From contig JAUCBJ010005082.1 in NCBI GenBank assembly GCA_032718475.1, forward strand, positions 1 to 40,513: DNA of 40,513 nt, read 5' to 3'. Position numbers and translations under genes: made by a program. This DNA is from Nemertoderma westbladi (taxonomy: Eukaryota > Xenacoelomorpha > Nemertodermatida > Nemertodermatidae). Positions 1 to 9,921 of the stretch are shown here, in pieces (position 1 is the stretch's first letter; the number at the start of each line of letters is the position of its first letter). The notes beneath the pieces were generated by a model that made no database searches, was not told the DNA's origin, and was given only the letters and a program-made list of their open reading frames with translations.

Positions 1-337
1 CCGGCAGCAGTATTACTGATACGTTGAATGCACTTAATTATCAATTTTGAATGAGAAAATGTAAGGCCTTACTGTCTTATCTGTTTATCGCTATAGCAGT
101 GTTTCAGGTTTTATGTTGTCACGTTTTTTCTAACTGAAGGTCTATTGCTATTATTGTAATTGTGTACTGTACGTACACAGACAGAAATACTGGACTGGCC
201 TGAATTAAACCACAAACATATAAACCAGTAGTTGTTCTACTGACAAGTCTTTGAAAGTTAATCAATCTTTTAATAACTTAGAAAGAACTTGACAACTTGC
301 TTTCTAACAATTAGTTATATTGTCAAGTACTAATTTA
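1..337. other. AT-rich flank, no gene seen
   Basis: No open frame with protein character is visible. Positions 180-221 resemble the last 42 bases of the window (40472-40513): both read GACAGA, then CTGG, then CTGGCCTGA, and end in ACAAACATAT, with several mismatches. This may be a dispersed repeat lying just inside both window edges. Confidence 0.4.
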
Positions 338-1805
338 CTTATAAGATTTCATTGAATTCGCAAGTAACTTACCAAGACTTAGTCTAATTACTATTATCAA
401 GCGCCGTTGGAGTACTTTAAAGTAAATTAAAGTAACATTCAAGGCTTGGTAATAATCTCACGATTCACACAACCCGGCCACTTTCAATGAGACGAGTAGT
501 AGCCTACTGATGTATAGTTAACATGTAACTTTCTTACAAATTAGAACCAGATCTTTTCACAGTATTAGTGAAACTTCCCCATCACTAATGGTAGTAATTC
601 ATTGTTCGTATCGAAACCTTGATGCCATTATTAGAAATTTACAATTCAGCTGTAGTTGTATGGAGTAATGGAATTATAATGCAGTCTTTAATTGTAATAT
701 TCTCTATAACAACACTATATATCACTACAATATTAGTGGACTTAAATAATGTTGAAATTCGGTAATCATTTATATTATAATTTCATGTATCTGATAGGTT
801 AGAATTCCTGCAGAAACATTATTTTTCCTACTCTACTCATAAGTTCACAATGTTGCAAGGTGATTCTTCTGAATGTGACGTAGGCTGCATCGAAAGATTA
901 CGGCATCCATTTTATCTATGAAGTAGAATACATACCGTGGATGAATAGCAACCTCTTCGGGGGCACTGGGAACTCTGAACCAATCATCCGATGTCACGAT
1001 AATGGTATTCTGAAATCTCTCTACCAGGGTATCTTTACTAAGTGAAACTAAGTCGCTTTCTTCAACGATATTGGGCTGTCTGCATAAAATGTCGTCATTG
1101 TTGATTGTTAAGTTGATGCATCCATCGACAGAATCTAATTGTATTTCAGGACGTTCTCCTGTTTTACCTTCGATTACTTTTAAAGGATGGTAATATATAA
1201 CTGCTTGGGTTCTACAATCTGTTTCTGTAGTGTTACATGTTTCTTCTCGTTCATTCTTTCTTTTGTATCCCTTTTCGTATCTTACCTCAATAACTTCTTT
1301 TACAAACTTCTTAATTTCTTGTTCATCCCGGAATTGAAAGTCATATTGACGTAACTTATTAATTAGCGTGCACCACCACATTCCGGTGTTTCCATGGTTT
1401 TGTTTTATTTTCGTGCTACCCCAGATAAGAAAGTTGATTTGGTTTGAGGTGACTTTCTTCCATTTAAGCCAATTTATGTTGCTGTCAAATGATATTGATA
1501 TCGAATCAGACGGATCATTCTTTGTAACGATTGTTGTATCGGGATTGTCAATTGTTACCTTATCAATTTTTCCCACGTTATCAGCAATTTGAAGATTATT
1601 TTGATCTTTTAACCAAATGGGTACACCATGTACTTTTATTAATATAGTGTCTTAATTGAGTGGAATGCCAAAAAACTAATTTTTCAACAAATAACTCTGC
1701 TACTCCTAACTCCTCCTTAATGTGTGAGCCAGCATTTTCAATTTTGCTTTTAAACTGTAGCTGCAAGCGTTTGAAAAGGTGTCGCTGTTGACTATATAGT
1801 TAAAG
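338..1805 (-). repeat. Duplicated 1.45-kb segment, copy 1
   Basis: This stretch matches 18010-19455 in the same orientation along nearly its whole length, with scattered substitutions and small indels. The match begins near TTATAAG and TTCGCAAGTAAC, runs through the open frame at 845-1651 and ends near 1805, where the two copies diverge. The flanks differ, so this is either an old segmental or tandem duplication or two copies of an unclassified mobile element. No terminal inverted repeats or target-site duplications were seen. Confidence 0.8.
845..1651 (-). CDS. Unrecognised 268-aa open frame (copy 1), probable exon
   Basis: The frame is open for 807 nt between an upstream TAA (1652-1654) and a TGA at 845-847. 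It has no ATG near its 5' end; the first in-frame Met is over 60 residues into the frame. This favours an internal or terminal exon entered through a 3' splice site near 1652, or a decayed 5' end. Its paralogue at 18514-19320 has exactly the same open length even though the two differ by in-frame insertions and deletions and many substitutions, which argues that the frame was under coding constraint. Visible landmarks are a Trp/Lys-rich block (LKWKKVTSNQ), GNTGMWWCTLI, a basic stretch in the middle, and a conserved C-terminus VFYFIDKMDAVIFRCSLRHI. There is no signal peptide or clear membrane segment. I do not recognise the family. It could be part of an unclassified mobile element. Confidence 0.55.
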   Translation of the reverse strand, partial: DTILIKVHGVPIWLKDQNNLQIADNVGKIDKVTIDNPDTTIVTKNDPSDSISISFDSNINWLKWKKVTSNQINFLIWGSTKIKQNHGNTGMWWCTLINKLRQYDFQFRDEQEIKKFVKEVIEVRYEKGYKRKNEREETCNTTETDCRTQAVIYYHPLKVIEGKTGERPEIQLDSVDGCINLTINNDDILCRQPNIVEESDLVSLSKDTLVERFQNTIIVTSDDWFRVPSAPEEVAIHPRYVFYFIDKMDAVIFRCSLRHIQKNHLATL

Positions 1806-2044
1806 ATTAAAGTTAATTAACAACGTATTGGCAATTATTAATTAACTGTTTGTTTATTTTAACTCTATATAGTATCACCAAAAATTGTCATTATGAAATC
1901 ACAACAGTTTGATATAAGAGACTACCTACCTTGTCTAACCCATGCAATACCATGTGGGTCAAATGTGACCCTTAAAGTTTTCAGAGTCATAGTGTAACCA
2001 TTCAAATAGTGGAACCCTTGTTCTATGACTTTGTACGTAAGAGT

Positions 2045-2365
2045 GATGGTTAGATCGCGTTTCGGCAACAGTCTCGATTCGGCAAAAAAGTTATATTTTG
2101 GCAAAAAAGATGCTTTTCGGCAAAAAAGGTCGCGATACGGCAAAAAGTCGCGATTCGGTAAAAAAAAGTTGCGGTTCGGAAAAAAGTTGCGTTTCGGCAA
2201 CAGTCGTGATTCGGCAAAAAAGTTGCGTTTCGGCAACAGTCGTGATTCGGCAAAAAAGTTGCGTTTCGGCAACAGTCGTGATTCGGCAAAAAAGTTGCGT
2301 TTCGGCAACAGTCGTGATTCGGCAAAAAAGTTGCGTTTTGGCAAAAAGTTGCGTTTCGGCAAAAT
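2045..2365. repeat. cggcaaaa minisatellite, array 1
   Basis: A tandem array of related short units built on TTCGGCAAAAAAGT followed by CGCG/TGCG-type spacers. In the right half a 36-bp higher-order unit (TTGCGTTTCGGC, AACAGTCGTGAT, TCGGCAAAAAAG) repeats about four times with near-perfect identity. Because the unit is a multiple of three, several frames stay open by chance; none is taken as a gene. A related shorter array lies at 17886-17998. Confidence 0.9.
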
Positions 2366-2369
2366 AATA

Positions 2370-2960
2370 ATAAGATAAATTCCTATATTTTAGATCAGGG
2401 TTGAATTCAAATTAAAGTTGTAATGGTCTTTTTTATGTCAATTATGCATGCAAGGTACACTCTTAGGAAATAAGTTGCATTGATGACAATATGCATCTTA
2501 ATAATACTTTTGAATAACGCGAATTAATGTTTTGGCAAGTCAGCATTAACAGATTGATAAAATATCTTAATAATTAAAGTACACTTTTTCTATATTTCCA
2601 AATTGGCAATATCAAATGAATATCAATGTAAGATATGAATAATATATGCAATATAATCTTGTCGACATTTATATTGCTAAGTTGCATTTATCTTTGTCAA
2701 TTTTCCTGGTGAAAATGCTAAATTCTAATTCAGAATATTTTTTGGCCAAAGTGACAGGTTACAATAGTTGAATTTGCAATGCATTGAATGGAAATAACAT
2801 ATTACTCATCATGCATTGCTTTGGTCTATTAGTACAATAATTGTCAGGTTGTATAATTTCTCATTGCACAATCTTAATTACAGCTTACAGTAATTCAGTA
2901 ATTCTAGTTGTTGGTGTGCCACTATTGTACTAGCAGACTGGAAATGGCCTTGCTTTTTTT
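2370..2960. other. AT-rich stretch, nothing recognised
   Basis: Very AT-rich sequence without long open frames, tandem repeats or recognised element ends. It separates the minisatellite from the left part of the pogo-like element. Confidence 0.5.
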
Positions 2961-2979
2961 AAAATAAATGTTAGGGTGA

Positions 2980-3420
2980 ATGCGGGAAAGTGCGTCATGG
3001 GGTAAATGCGGCATATTTAAAAATTGTACAGTAAATGAGTCTAAAATGTAATATAATTACTTATAAAATCATCGTAATATTATTTCACAAATTGTTATGT
3101 AAGAAAATGTTATCATGAAATCATGAAAATGTTAACCCAAATGTTACTGAAATATTATGTCTGAAGTAGTATATTCTTATAAATTAGAAGTACAAGATTA
3201 ATACTCCCATAATGAAACTTGAAGATCTCAGGAACTATTGGCTAGAATTGTAAGCTATAAACGGCGGTAAATTCAAAATATAAATGTCCTCCAATTGATA
3301 TTAATGCACTCACCCCAAAGAAATATCAATAAGTGCTATATGCTTATATGCATTTGCACCACAAAATTTACTTATTGGGGCAAGTGCAGCACTAATTCTG
3401 GGGCAAGTGCACATTCATAA
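2980..3420. repeat. Possible 5' subterminal region of the pogo-like element
   Basis: This stretch upstream of the transposase contains repeated short motifs of the type GGGNAANTGCG/GGGGCAAGTGCA: AGGGTGAATGCGGG and GGGGTAAATGCGGC near 2980-3015, then GGGGCAAGTGCA twice near 3375-3415. Dense short repeats of this kind are common near the ends of pogo-type elements. No matching inverted terminus was found on the right side, so the exact element end is not established. Confidence 0.35.
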
Positions 3421-3567
3421 AAACTGCTCTCCTATCAGGCACCAATGCTTTTTCATACACTTATTACTTTCAGTATGCAGGTCTATAGTAACACTGCAGT
3501 ATATCAACAGTGGAAAATGTAGTAGTAGTGGTCAGTGGTAGGCCTAGAGCAGTAGGAGTTAGGAGAT

Positions 3568-4095
3568 ATGGTACGTAATTATGTCAGAAATACTCAACGG
3601 GCAAGTTACCCAAAAGAACATTTAGATGATGCAGTTACCGCTGTAAAATCTGGAGTGTTGAGTGCATTTCGAGCATCAACTCGTTACAATATCCCTCGTT
3701 CAACAATTGAAGACCATGTTAAGGGGAGAAGAGGAGTTTCTGTGGGAGGTGGAGGGCGCTCTAAAACTCTACCAGTGGAACATGAAGAAAGATTAGCCAA
3801 TTGTATAAAAACTATGGGCAAGTGGGGATTTTGACTGTCTCGAAATGAAATACTGGCGGTTGTCGGTGGATATGTTAAGGAAAATTCCATTGCCAATCCT
3901 TTCCGAGACGACATCCCTGGAGAAGACTGGTTCCTTTCTTTTAAACTTCGCTATAAATTATCCTTAAAGGTAGCAGAGTCATTGGAAGTCCGTCGAATGA
4001 AACAACAGCGTAATCCTTATTCAGTTTATAGCTTCTACGATGTTTTGGAAGAGCAATTCGCAGAACACCCAGAACTATCATCCCATCCAGAACGT
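3568..4095 (+). pseudogene. Pogo/Tigger-like transposase, N-terminal part
   Basis: Starts at ATG 3568. The first ~45 residues form a psq/pogo-type helix-turn-helix (SGVLSAFRASTRYNIPRSTI, then a basic GRRG), which binds the element ends in this family. A TGA at 3832-3834 replaces what looks like a Gly codon (GGF-stop-LSRNEIL). The same frame then continues through a CENP-B-like HTH block (GEDWFLSFKLRYKLSLKVAE) to HPERI at 4095. There it stops abruptly at the LINE insertion, and the catalytic part resumes at 14862. Joined, the two sides read HPERI-TISIF-NLD, the expected entry into the DDE domain, which supports a single original gene. Non-functional: nonsense codon, split, and further lesions downstream. 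Confidence 0.9.
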
Positions 4096-4102
4096 ATAAC
4101 AA
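4096..4102. repeat. LINE target-site duplication, left (ATAACAA)
   Basis: ATAACAA here is repeated at 14855-14861. Keeping only one copy restores continuous transposase coding across the junction, so these are the duplicated target bases of the antisense LINE. Confidence 0.8.
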
Positions 4103-4433
4103 CAATTTATATTAGGTCCGGTCATGCCGGCAATAAAGTATACATAAAAACCATAGATGAACCATAAATGCACAATCGTAGTACCGATCACGACATCTAA
4201 GTAAAATTACGTTCATATTAATTATTAACACATAAAACCATAAGGTCTAGTATTATAGTGATAGGTAAAACAGTCGGAGCCCGATTAAAACCCAGTATAT
4301 AAAACAATCGTAAATATAGGTAAAATCATATTCGTTGCGGCAAATAGTAAATATATATAAAGTCATATTTGTAGGGGAACATAAAATACGCATGTTGAGC
4401 AATAGAGAGTCATTATTATATTGAGAACCATTA
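4103..4433 (-). other. 3' UTR of the Ulp1-LINE
   Basis: AT-rich sequence between the ORF2 stop and the left target duplication. It contains imperfect direct repeats of a GTAAATAT...AAANTCATATTNGT motif (about 4310-4375). No polyadenylation tail is visible. Confidence 0.6.
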
Positions 4434-6223
4434 TTACACAACATTGAAAAAGTTCAATATACGCTTATGTTTGGATGCAAAAGAGTCCATTGATCTAATT
4501 TTATAACAGTCATATATAAATTTACTTTGGATAATCTCCGAAAATGTAAGTGATCCACAGCCCAACCGTTCAATCAAGTGCCGTGTGTTGTATGCATATG
4601 TTAACATGGAATGAATGTGTGGCGCATTATACGTTTTTTTGCAGTTTATGTATGAACCACCAATACCACAATATTTTGTCTCATCCGTACTATTTAGCTG
4701 CAGCGATATTCGTAGAATGCCTTGTAGGGCACAGTTGGGGACAGATGCACTCCTAAGTATTGATCCAATGCAGGCACCGTAACACTCGCTAGTAATTGGT
4801 TTGCATTTCATCAGCTCGTATACAATCTGGTTGCTAGCATAGGTTCCCAAACCTAGAAGACCACGTAACGCTTTCCTATAGTGAGCGTCTAGACTACGTA
4901 ATTCATCCGAGGTGAGTGACCCAACAAGGAATTTCATGCTGTAAACCAGTTTTGGAACTGCAATGCTGCTCCAAATGTGACTCAATGTTGAAGTATCCAT
5001 CCATCTGGTTGTCCAACTCCTCCTGTGGAATGATTCCGCAATTATAGTAATCAGCTGATTGCAATCGGATAATGTATTGTAGCTCTTTACAATGCTAGAG
5101 TTTAGCTTAAAGCCCAAAAATCGCAGCGATGTACTTGATGCCACTAGAGTGCTATTGATATTTATGAAACTTGGAATGTGTTCATTGCATCCCTTTCCAG
5201 ATCTGACTACCCATTTAGTTTTAGAGCTTTCCACTTCTAGATTGATATCCTTTAGTTTTACTGAGATTACACCAACTAATCTTTCTAATTCTGTGGCGGA
5301 TCTACCAAACACGAGTATGTCGTCTGCATATGCAATAGCGCCGAGCCATACGTTCTTGAGATTGCAACTAAGACCACTGTAACTCGCATCATTGAAGACA
5401 TCACTCGTATGCAGGATGAACAACGCTGGGGAGAGGAGTGAACCCTGTTTCACTCCCTTTGTAAGCTTGATGGGTCGGGCATCAACAACACCTCCAAATT
5501 TTAAAAATGCGGTAGTGCAGAGATAATATGACAGGATGATGCGGCAGATATATGGGTTTATGTGAGCTCTCATTTTCTTGAACAAGATTACGTAGTCAAC
5601 GTTATCGAACGCTGATTTAATATCCAGCTGGCATAAGTAGATGGTATTCCCACATCGCCTCTGGTACTCCAGACATTCCAGCACAGCGCCGAGAATGAGA
5701 TCAGTCCCGATTTTAGGTTGATATGCCAGCTGTGACGGATGTATAAAACTTGGTGCCGATAAGTACTCTTGAAGCAGAAGGGATTCAAATATTTTTGCTA
5801 GAAGACGGACAGTGGAGATCGGACGATATGAAGTTGCTAAATTTATTTTTCTGCCCTTGCCTTTGTGTAGGCTAGTTATTATTGTCTGACCAAAATGTAA
5901 GGGTGTTTCACCTAAAACAATACATGCATTGTAAATCTTTGAGAGCTCTGCACATATTATATCCGAGTCTAGTGACAGAATGTGTTCAATGGTCAGCGAT
6001 CCTATGTCTGGCGCCTTTCCTTTTGAAATGGCCATAATAGCCCTTTTCACACCCGCAGCTGTAATTGTTGGGATGTCGTCTCTAGCATCGCAGTCGTTTT
6101 GAATATCCCTTTTGAGTTGATCTATTGCATCATCATAGCCATTCGCTTTTTGGTGGTTAGCAGACAGTTGGGTTCTTATTGTTTCGATTACCTTATCGGG
6201 TGGATTTGTTGTTTCCTTTGGGT
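4434..6223 (-). CDS. LINE ORF2, reverse transcriptase half
   Basis: About 596 codons of ORF2 downstream of the TTAA insertion. The RT palm motifs are intact: motif A LDIKSAFDNV, motif B KGVKQGSLLSPALF, and motif C AIAYADDILVFG with the catalytic Asp pair. A thumb-like region and a ~250-residue C-terminal part follow, ending at the stop at 4434. The enzyme copies LINE RNA onto a nicked target (target-primed reverse transcription). The open frame continues into the poly-C tract of the inserted element (to 6293), but those residues are insert sequence. The native frame enters at NPKETTNPP, which joins in frame to NKL at the end of the endonuclease half once one TTAA and the element are discounted. 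No internal stops are present, so this half looks recently active. Confidence 0.92.
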
Positions 6224-6227
6224 TTAA
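6224..6227. repeat. TTAA target-site duplication, left
   Basis: TTAA directly before CCCTATTAGTACCGGG, paired with TTAA at 8276-8279. Confidence 0.85.
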
Positions 6228-6266
6228 CCCTATTAGTACCGGGCTATAAAATGTTGTACAAATACC

Positions 6267-6326
6267 GGGGGGGGGGGGGGGGGGGGGGGTCATATTGACC
6301 CTCCCCCCCCCCCCCCCCCCCCCCCC
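6267..6326. repeat. Left poly-G/TCATATTGA/poly-C hairpin
   Basis: A run of 23 G, then TCATATTGACC, one C and T, then 24 C. GGTCA-TAT-TGACC is self-complementary around a 3-nt loop, and the flanking G and C runs extend the stem to over 20 bp (one T interrupts). Long G runs could also form quadruplexes. The same motif sits at the other end of the element. Confidence 0.85.
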
Positions 6327-6787
6327 TCTAAAATCTACAAATATTTACGAAAACGTCTGATTTTTTGTTTGTACGTAGGTATCACTAGTCTGGATCCGAC
6401 CGAAAAAAAAAATTTTCGAAAAAATGTACTGGGGTGGTTATATTGCAGCACCAAAATTACAAGTAGTGCACAATTTTCACAAAATTTGAAAGTTACATTT
6501 TCGGCTAATTATTTTTCAATACAGGTTTTCTGGGGTGCAAAATACATTGGAAAATATTTAAAAATGATTTGATTACTATAAATGGCTGTTTAGTCCTCTC
6601 TGCGTAGGAAAAAAATGAAAAAAACAAGTAACCAGCACTTTTCAGTTAGAACACAAAATTTTTAATTCACTTATACGATGCTATAAATTCACATTTTCAG
6701 GTTTTCGAGGGCGCTGATTCTAATGGAATATATTTCTAATATGCCAGATCATTGCTACTTGTATTTTTCGGCGCAATTTGGCAATTT
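6327..6787. other. Left internal part of the TTAA element
   Basis: AT-rich, with fragments that resemble degenerate satellite units (for example CACAATTTTCACAAAATTTG and a FACAAGT-like block), but no clear period. No gene. Confidence 0.4.
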
Positions 6788-7440
6788 TTGGTGCTAGCAC
6801 CAAATTTCGTACCCATCACCAAAAAGTACAAGTTTGCGATGTCCAGTGCTGTTTTTATGGATTCCACTGGATTCAGGACCCTCATAAACCCGTATAACGC
6901 AAGAAACAAGGTGATACTATCTCCTGATCAATTTGCATATTTTCCAAAATTTGGTGCTGGCACAACAATTTTCACCCACCGGCGAAAAATACAAGTTTGA
7001 GAACTCTTATGAAATTTTTACTGATTCCATTGAATTCAGAACCATCACAAACCCGTATAACGCAAGAAACAATGTGACACAATCAATTGATATATTTGAT
7101 GGTTTTCAAAATTTGGTGCTAGCACCACATTTTGCACCCATATCCGAAAAATACAAGTTTGAGATGTCTAGTTCGATAATTATATATTCCATTGAATTCA
7201 GAACAGCCATAAACCTCTAAAACGCAAGAAATAAATTGTCACAAGCAATTTTATCTATTGAATGAATTTTCAAAATTTCGTGCTAGCACCAAAATTTGCA
7301 CACAGCACCGAAAAATACAAGTTTGATACGCTTGGAGCAACTCGTATATATTTCATCGAATCCAGAACCCCAAAAAACCCCAATTGCGTAAAAAACAAGT
7401 TTCAAACAATCAATTTACAAAATTGACTTTTGGTCTTATA
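6788..7440. repeat. 164-bp satellite array, four units
   Basis: Four consecutive units start at about 6788, 6952, 7117 and 7280 (spacing 164, 165, 163). Each begins at GGTGCTAGCACC or a variant, followed by CCGAAAAATACAAGTTTGA, ATTCCATTGAATTCAGAAC, AACCCGTATAACGCAAGAAACAA and TTTTCAAAATTT. GGTGCTAGCACC is a perfect 12-bp palindrome, complete in units 1 and 3 and slightly altered in units 2 and 4. The short open frames across the array are by-products of the repetition. Confidence 0.9.
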
Positions 7441-7890
7441 CTTAGGTAGCAAGGATCGAACGCTGTCTAACCTTTCAGGCGATGGGCGAATAACTCTAAA
7501 TGGTATTGCGGGTTGTCTCTCGTCTACATTCCCGTGATGTTCCCGTTCATTGCTGCGACCCGATCTCTAGCCGGCCATCCTGTCCCTGAGTTTGTTCACC
7601 GTAGTGAATCCATGGTAAAACAGATAGAAAAAGGCTGAGATGTGACTAGTATTTCTGACTTTTATTACAAAAGATATAATAACTATTATACAATAAACAA
7701 TGTAATCTGAAATAAGACAGAAAGATTGAGAGTGAATGATAGATTGATGTGATTGAGTAGTAGTGTAAGAGATAACTAATGAACGAATCGCACCTTTATA
7801 TACTAAATTTGTGCCGCAATCAATCGAGAAAATTATCGATTGTTCTATGGGTTCTAACAAGGTTTTAAAGATAGCTAAACTTTACAAAAT
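7441..7890. other. Non-satellite stretch within the TTAA element
   Basis: Sequence unrelated to the satellite units. It contains a less AT-rich patch (7450-7600) followed by AT-rich DNA. It may be an older insertion into the array, or the unique core of the element. No coding frame stands out. Confidence 0.4.
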
Positions 7891-8050
7891 TTGGTGCTGG
7901 CACCAAAATTTGGCACCCACCGAAAAAAACAAGTTTGAAATTTCTAAATCAATTTATATGAATTCCATCCAATTTCTAACACCAAAAAACCGGTGTAAAT
8001 CAAAAATAGAGATGTTACAATTCATATTTAATGAAATGTAATTTTCAAAA
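7891..8050. repeat. Isolated fifth 164-bp satellite unit
   Basis: Begins GGTGCTGGCACCAAAATTTGGCACCCACCG and continues with ACAAGTTTGA and an AATTCCATCCAATTT block, like the main array. It is separated from that array by the 7441-7890 stretch. Confidence 0.75.
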
Positions 8051-8225
8051 AACGTCTCAAAAAAAGTGCCGAAAGTAGGGTTAAAAAATGGTGCTATAAC
8101 TCGAAAAGTACCCAATATTTTTGAAAACGGTTTTCACTACTAGGAAGACAATAGATTTTTAGGAAAAGTCATAAAATTTCAGATTCCCAGCTGCGTTTGT
8201 TTCAGAATTATAATAAAAAAACCAC

Positions 8226-8262
8226 GGGGGGGGGGGGGGGGGGGTCATATTGACCCCCCCCC
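8226..8262. repeat. Right poly-G/TCATATTGA/poly-C hairpin
   Basis: 19 G, TCATATTGA, then 9 C. It has the same core and + strand orientation as the left hairpin but a shorter C arm. It lies 13 bp inside the right end of the TTAA element. Confidence 0.85.
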
Positions 8263-8275
8263 GGGTTTAATAGGG

Positions 8276-8279
8276 TTAA
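8276..8279. repeat. TTAA target-site duplication, right
   Basis: Second TTAA copy, directly after the right end ...TTTAATAGGG of the inserted element. Confidence 0.85.
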
Positions 8280-9596
8280 TTTATTCCAGAACATCTTGGG
8301 ATTGGTTCTCAATAATTTGCTATTGCAATTAACTCTGTGAGAGACTGTAGTTTTAGCCAACCAATTCCTTAGTCTCTTTACTGACCGCTTCGAGTCTTTT
8401 AATGCGCCTCTTACTGGGCTATCTGGAGGTTTCCCCTGTTTACACCAACAGTCGTATAGCTGTTTTGTTGTCTTACACCTCGCCGTTAGAACAGAAGAGC
8501 GTATTCTAATATTCTTGGATAGTTTTATCTTTTTTACCTTCGGGAGTGTTTTGGTTGCAGCATCAAGTACAATGTTCTGTAGATCTGATGAGAATGTTTC
8601 TAGGTCCAAGTAGGTCCATTCCATGTAATGTAACGTTATGCTAGATTTTAAACTGTTGATACCCTCATTGACAATCCTGTTGTATTCATCAGTCTGTGAT
8701 TTTGTTGCTCGGAACCATGCAAATTTAGTTATGGGTATTGATGTTTGGCGTACTCTATTTGTCTCAATCTCTAACCTAAATCTGAAATTTGCCAGAACTG
8801 GGACATGATCTGATAAATTATTACAGGGATCCTCAGCCAGAACTTCACCATTCACTAAGTTTTCCATACCGTAGTTGTTAGTTATAACATGGTCGATGTA
8901 TGACTGTCCATGTCCTCTGAAGGTTATTGGAGGACCTGAAAATTTAGCCGATGTATCAGCAAGCAGTAGCTCATTGGAACAAAGAAAGTCTATCCTGTAG
9001 CCTCTAGGAGTAGCTTTATCCCGCTGACATCGTGGGCCTTGCAGGGGACCAACATCAGAATTGGTGTCTGCAAGAATGATTGGTATACAGTCTCCATGGA
9101 TATTGACAGTTGAGACCAACCTACCCAAGAAATTGTCGTAAGAAGATACATCCTTTGAGATATCAGGTGCATAACATGATAAAACTAGTAACGGTGTAGG
9201 GTATCCCGCAATTTTAGCCCTAATTCCAATTATATCATCTGAAGACAGTACCCTTGATATACTTGAGAAAATCCCTTTCCTAAACCATAATGCAACACCC
9301 CCAACGCCCCGAGTAGAATTGGGGTGGAGAATACTTTGTGAAGTGGAGAATACACAATCAAATTCTGTATCTAAATTAGGCAGTAGCAAGCGACCCTCCA
9401 CAGAGTCAAGCCAGTGTTCCTGAATTGCTAGTAAGTCTAATGACGATAATAGATCAGATATGTAGTCACAGCTGGTATTAAATCCACGGCAGTTATATGT
9501 TGCGGATCGAATATCTAATGTATTTTCTAGGTTGGGCTGTTGATGTGGATCACTGACATTGCTGTTAAAGATTACACCTCCTTGATAATCGACCAC
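8276..9596 (-). CDS. LINE ORF2, APE endonuclease half
   Basis: The N-terminal half of ORF2. An apurinic-endonuclease-like domain (roughly residues 30-275) shows NCRGFNT, the catalytic-Glu motif LLAIQEHWLD, CYAPD, the Asp/Asn motif ILADTNSDVG, the YIDHVITNN block and the terminal SDHVPV. It nicks target DNA to prime reverse transcription. A ~160-residue linker follows, ending FWNKL, where the TTAA element enters. The remaining residues up to 8208 are read from the insert and are not native. The frame opens just after a TGA about 10 nt upstream and has no early ATG (it begins GTG GTC GAT). It overlaps the end of ORF1 by about 30 nt in another frame, so translation would need frameshifting, reinitiation or a non-ATG start. 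Confidence 0.92.
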
Positions 9597-9921
9597 CCAT
9601 GTTCATGTTCAACAAAGCATCCTTATAACTCTTTGTTCCATTGCTGCGCCATAGTCTGCAGGATATTCCTTGAGGCCAGAAGCTGTCTTGCAGTAGTGTT
9701 TGTTCTGCCACTGAATCAACGGTTAAGCGCATTGTATTATGCAGACGGGATTGGATAGTTCGAGTATTGTATAGGGCGATGTTTCGACTGGCGAGATATC
9801 CAGCGATGTCATTTTCGTTGTTACATCTATTTATACCTGTGACGTAGAGATGAGTAATACGGAATACTTGAGTTATTGGTGTCGCGTTGAGGAGAGGTGT
9901 ATTCATTTTCCATGACTCCAT
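9565..9921 (-). CDS. LINE ORF1, C-terminal gag-like domain
   Basis: A 118-aa frame containing ITHLYVTGINRCNNENDIAG and a closing LLQDSFWPQGISCRLWR. The pattern of a hydrophobic strand plus Gly, a short helix region, then a D.FWP.G+..R.+ ending is seen at the C-terminus of ORF1 proteins of CR1/L2-type LINEs, where it is thought to be an RRM-like nucleic-acid-binding fold. It overlaps the preceding coiled-coil frame (9827-11077) by 95 nt in a different frame. Either one indel splits an originally single ORF1, or a frameshift is used. It ends at 9565, inside the start of ORF2. Confidence 0.65.
   Translation of the reverse strand: MESWKMNTPLLNATPITQVFRITHLYVTGINRCNNENDIAGYLASRNIALYNTRTIQSRLHNTMRLTVDSVAEQTLLQDSFWPQGISCRLWRSNGTKSYKDALLNMNMGGRLSRRCNL

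Larger units (their letters stand above)
6228..8275. mobile_element. Non-autonomous TTAA-type (piggyBac-like) element
   Basis: A 2,048-bp insertion flanked by TTAA on both sides. Left end CCCTATTAGTACCGGG; right end, reverse-complemented, CCCTATTAAACCCGGG (13 of 16 identical). TTAA duplications with CCC-starting termini are the hallmark of piggyBac-like elements; Kolobok also uses TTAA, so the superfamily is inferred. No transposase is encoded. Inside are a G/C-run hairpin near each end, a 164-bp satellite array (6788-7440), an unrelated ~450-bp stretch (7441-7890) and one further satellite unit. It interrupts LINE ORF2 exactly and leaves the flanking frames joinable without loss, so the insertion is clean and probably young. 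Confidence 0.85.

Noticed and set aside
2025-2378. Four overlapping open frames in the cggcaaaa minisatellite
   Set aside because: All are repeat translations without ATG-anchored unique sequence.
7450-7530. tRNA-like GTTCGATCC motif on the minus strand in the TTAA element
   Set aside because: The flanking bases do not form acceptor or T-arm stems; a cloverleaf could not be drawn.
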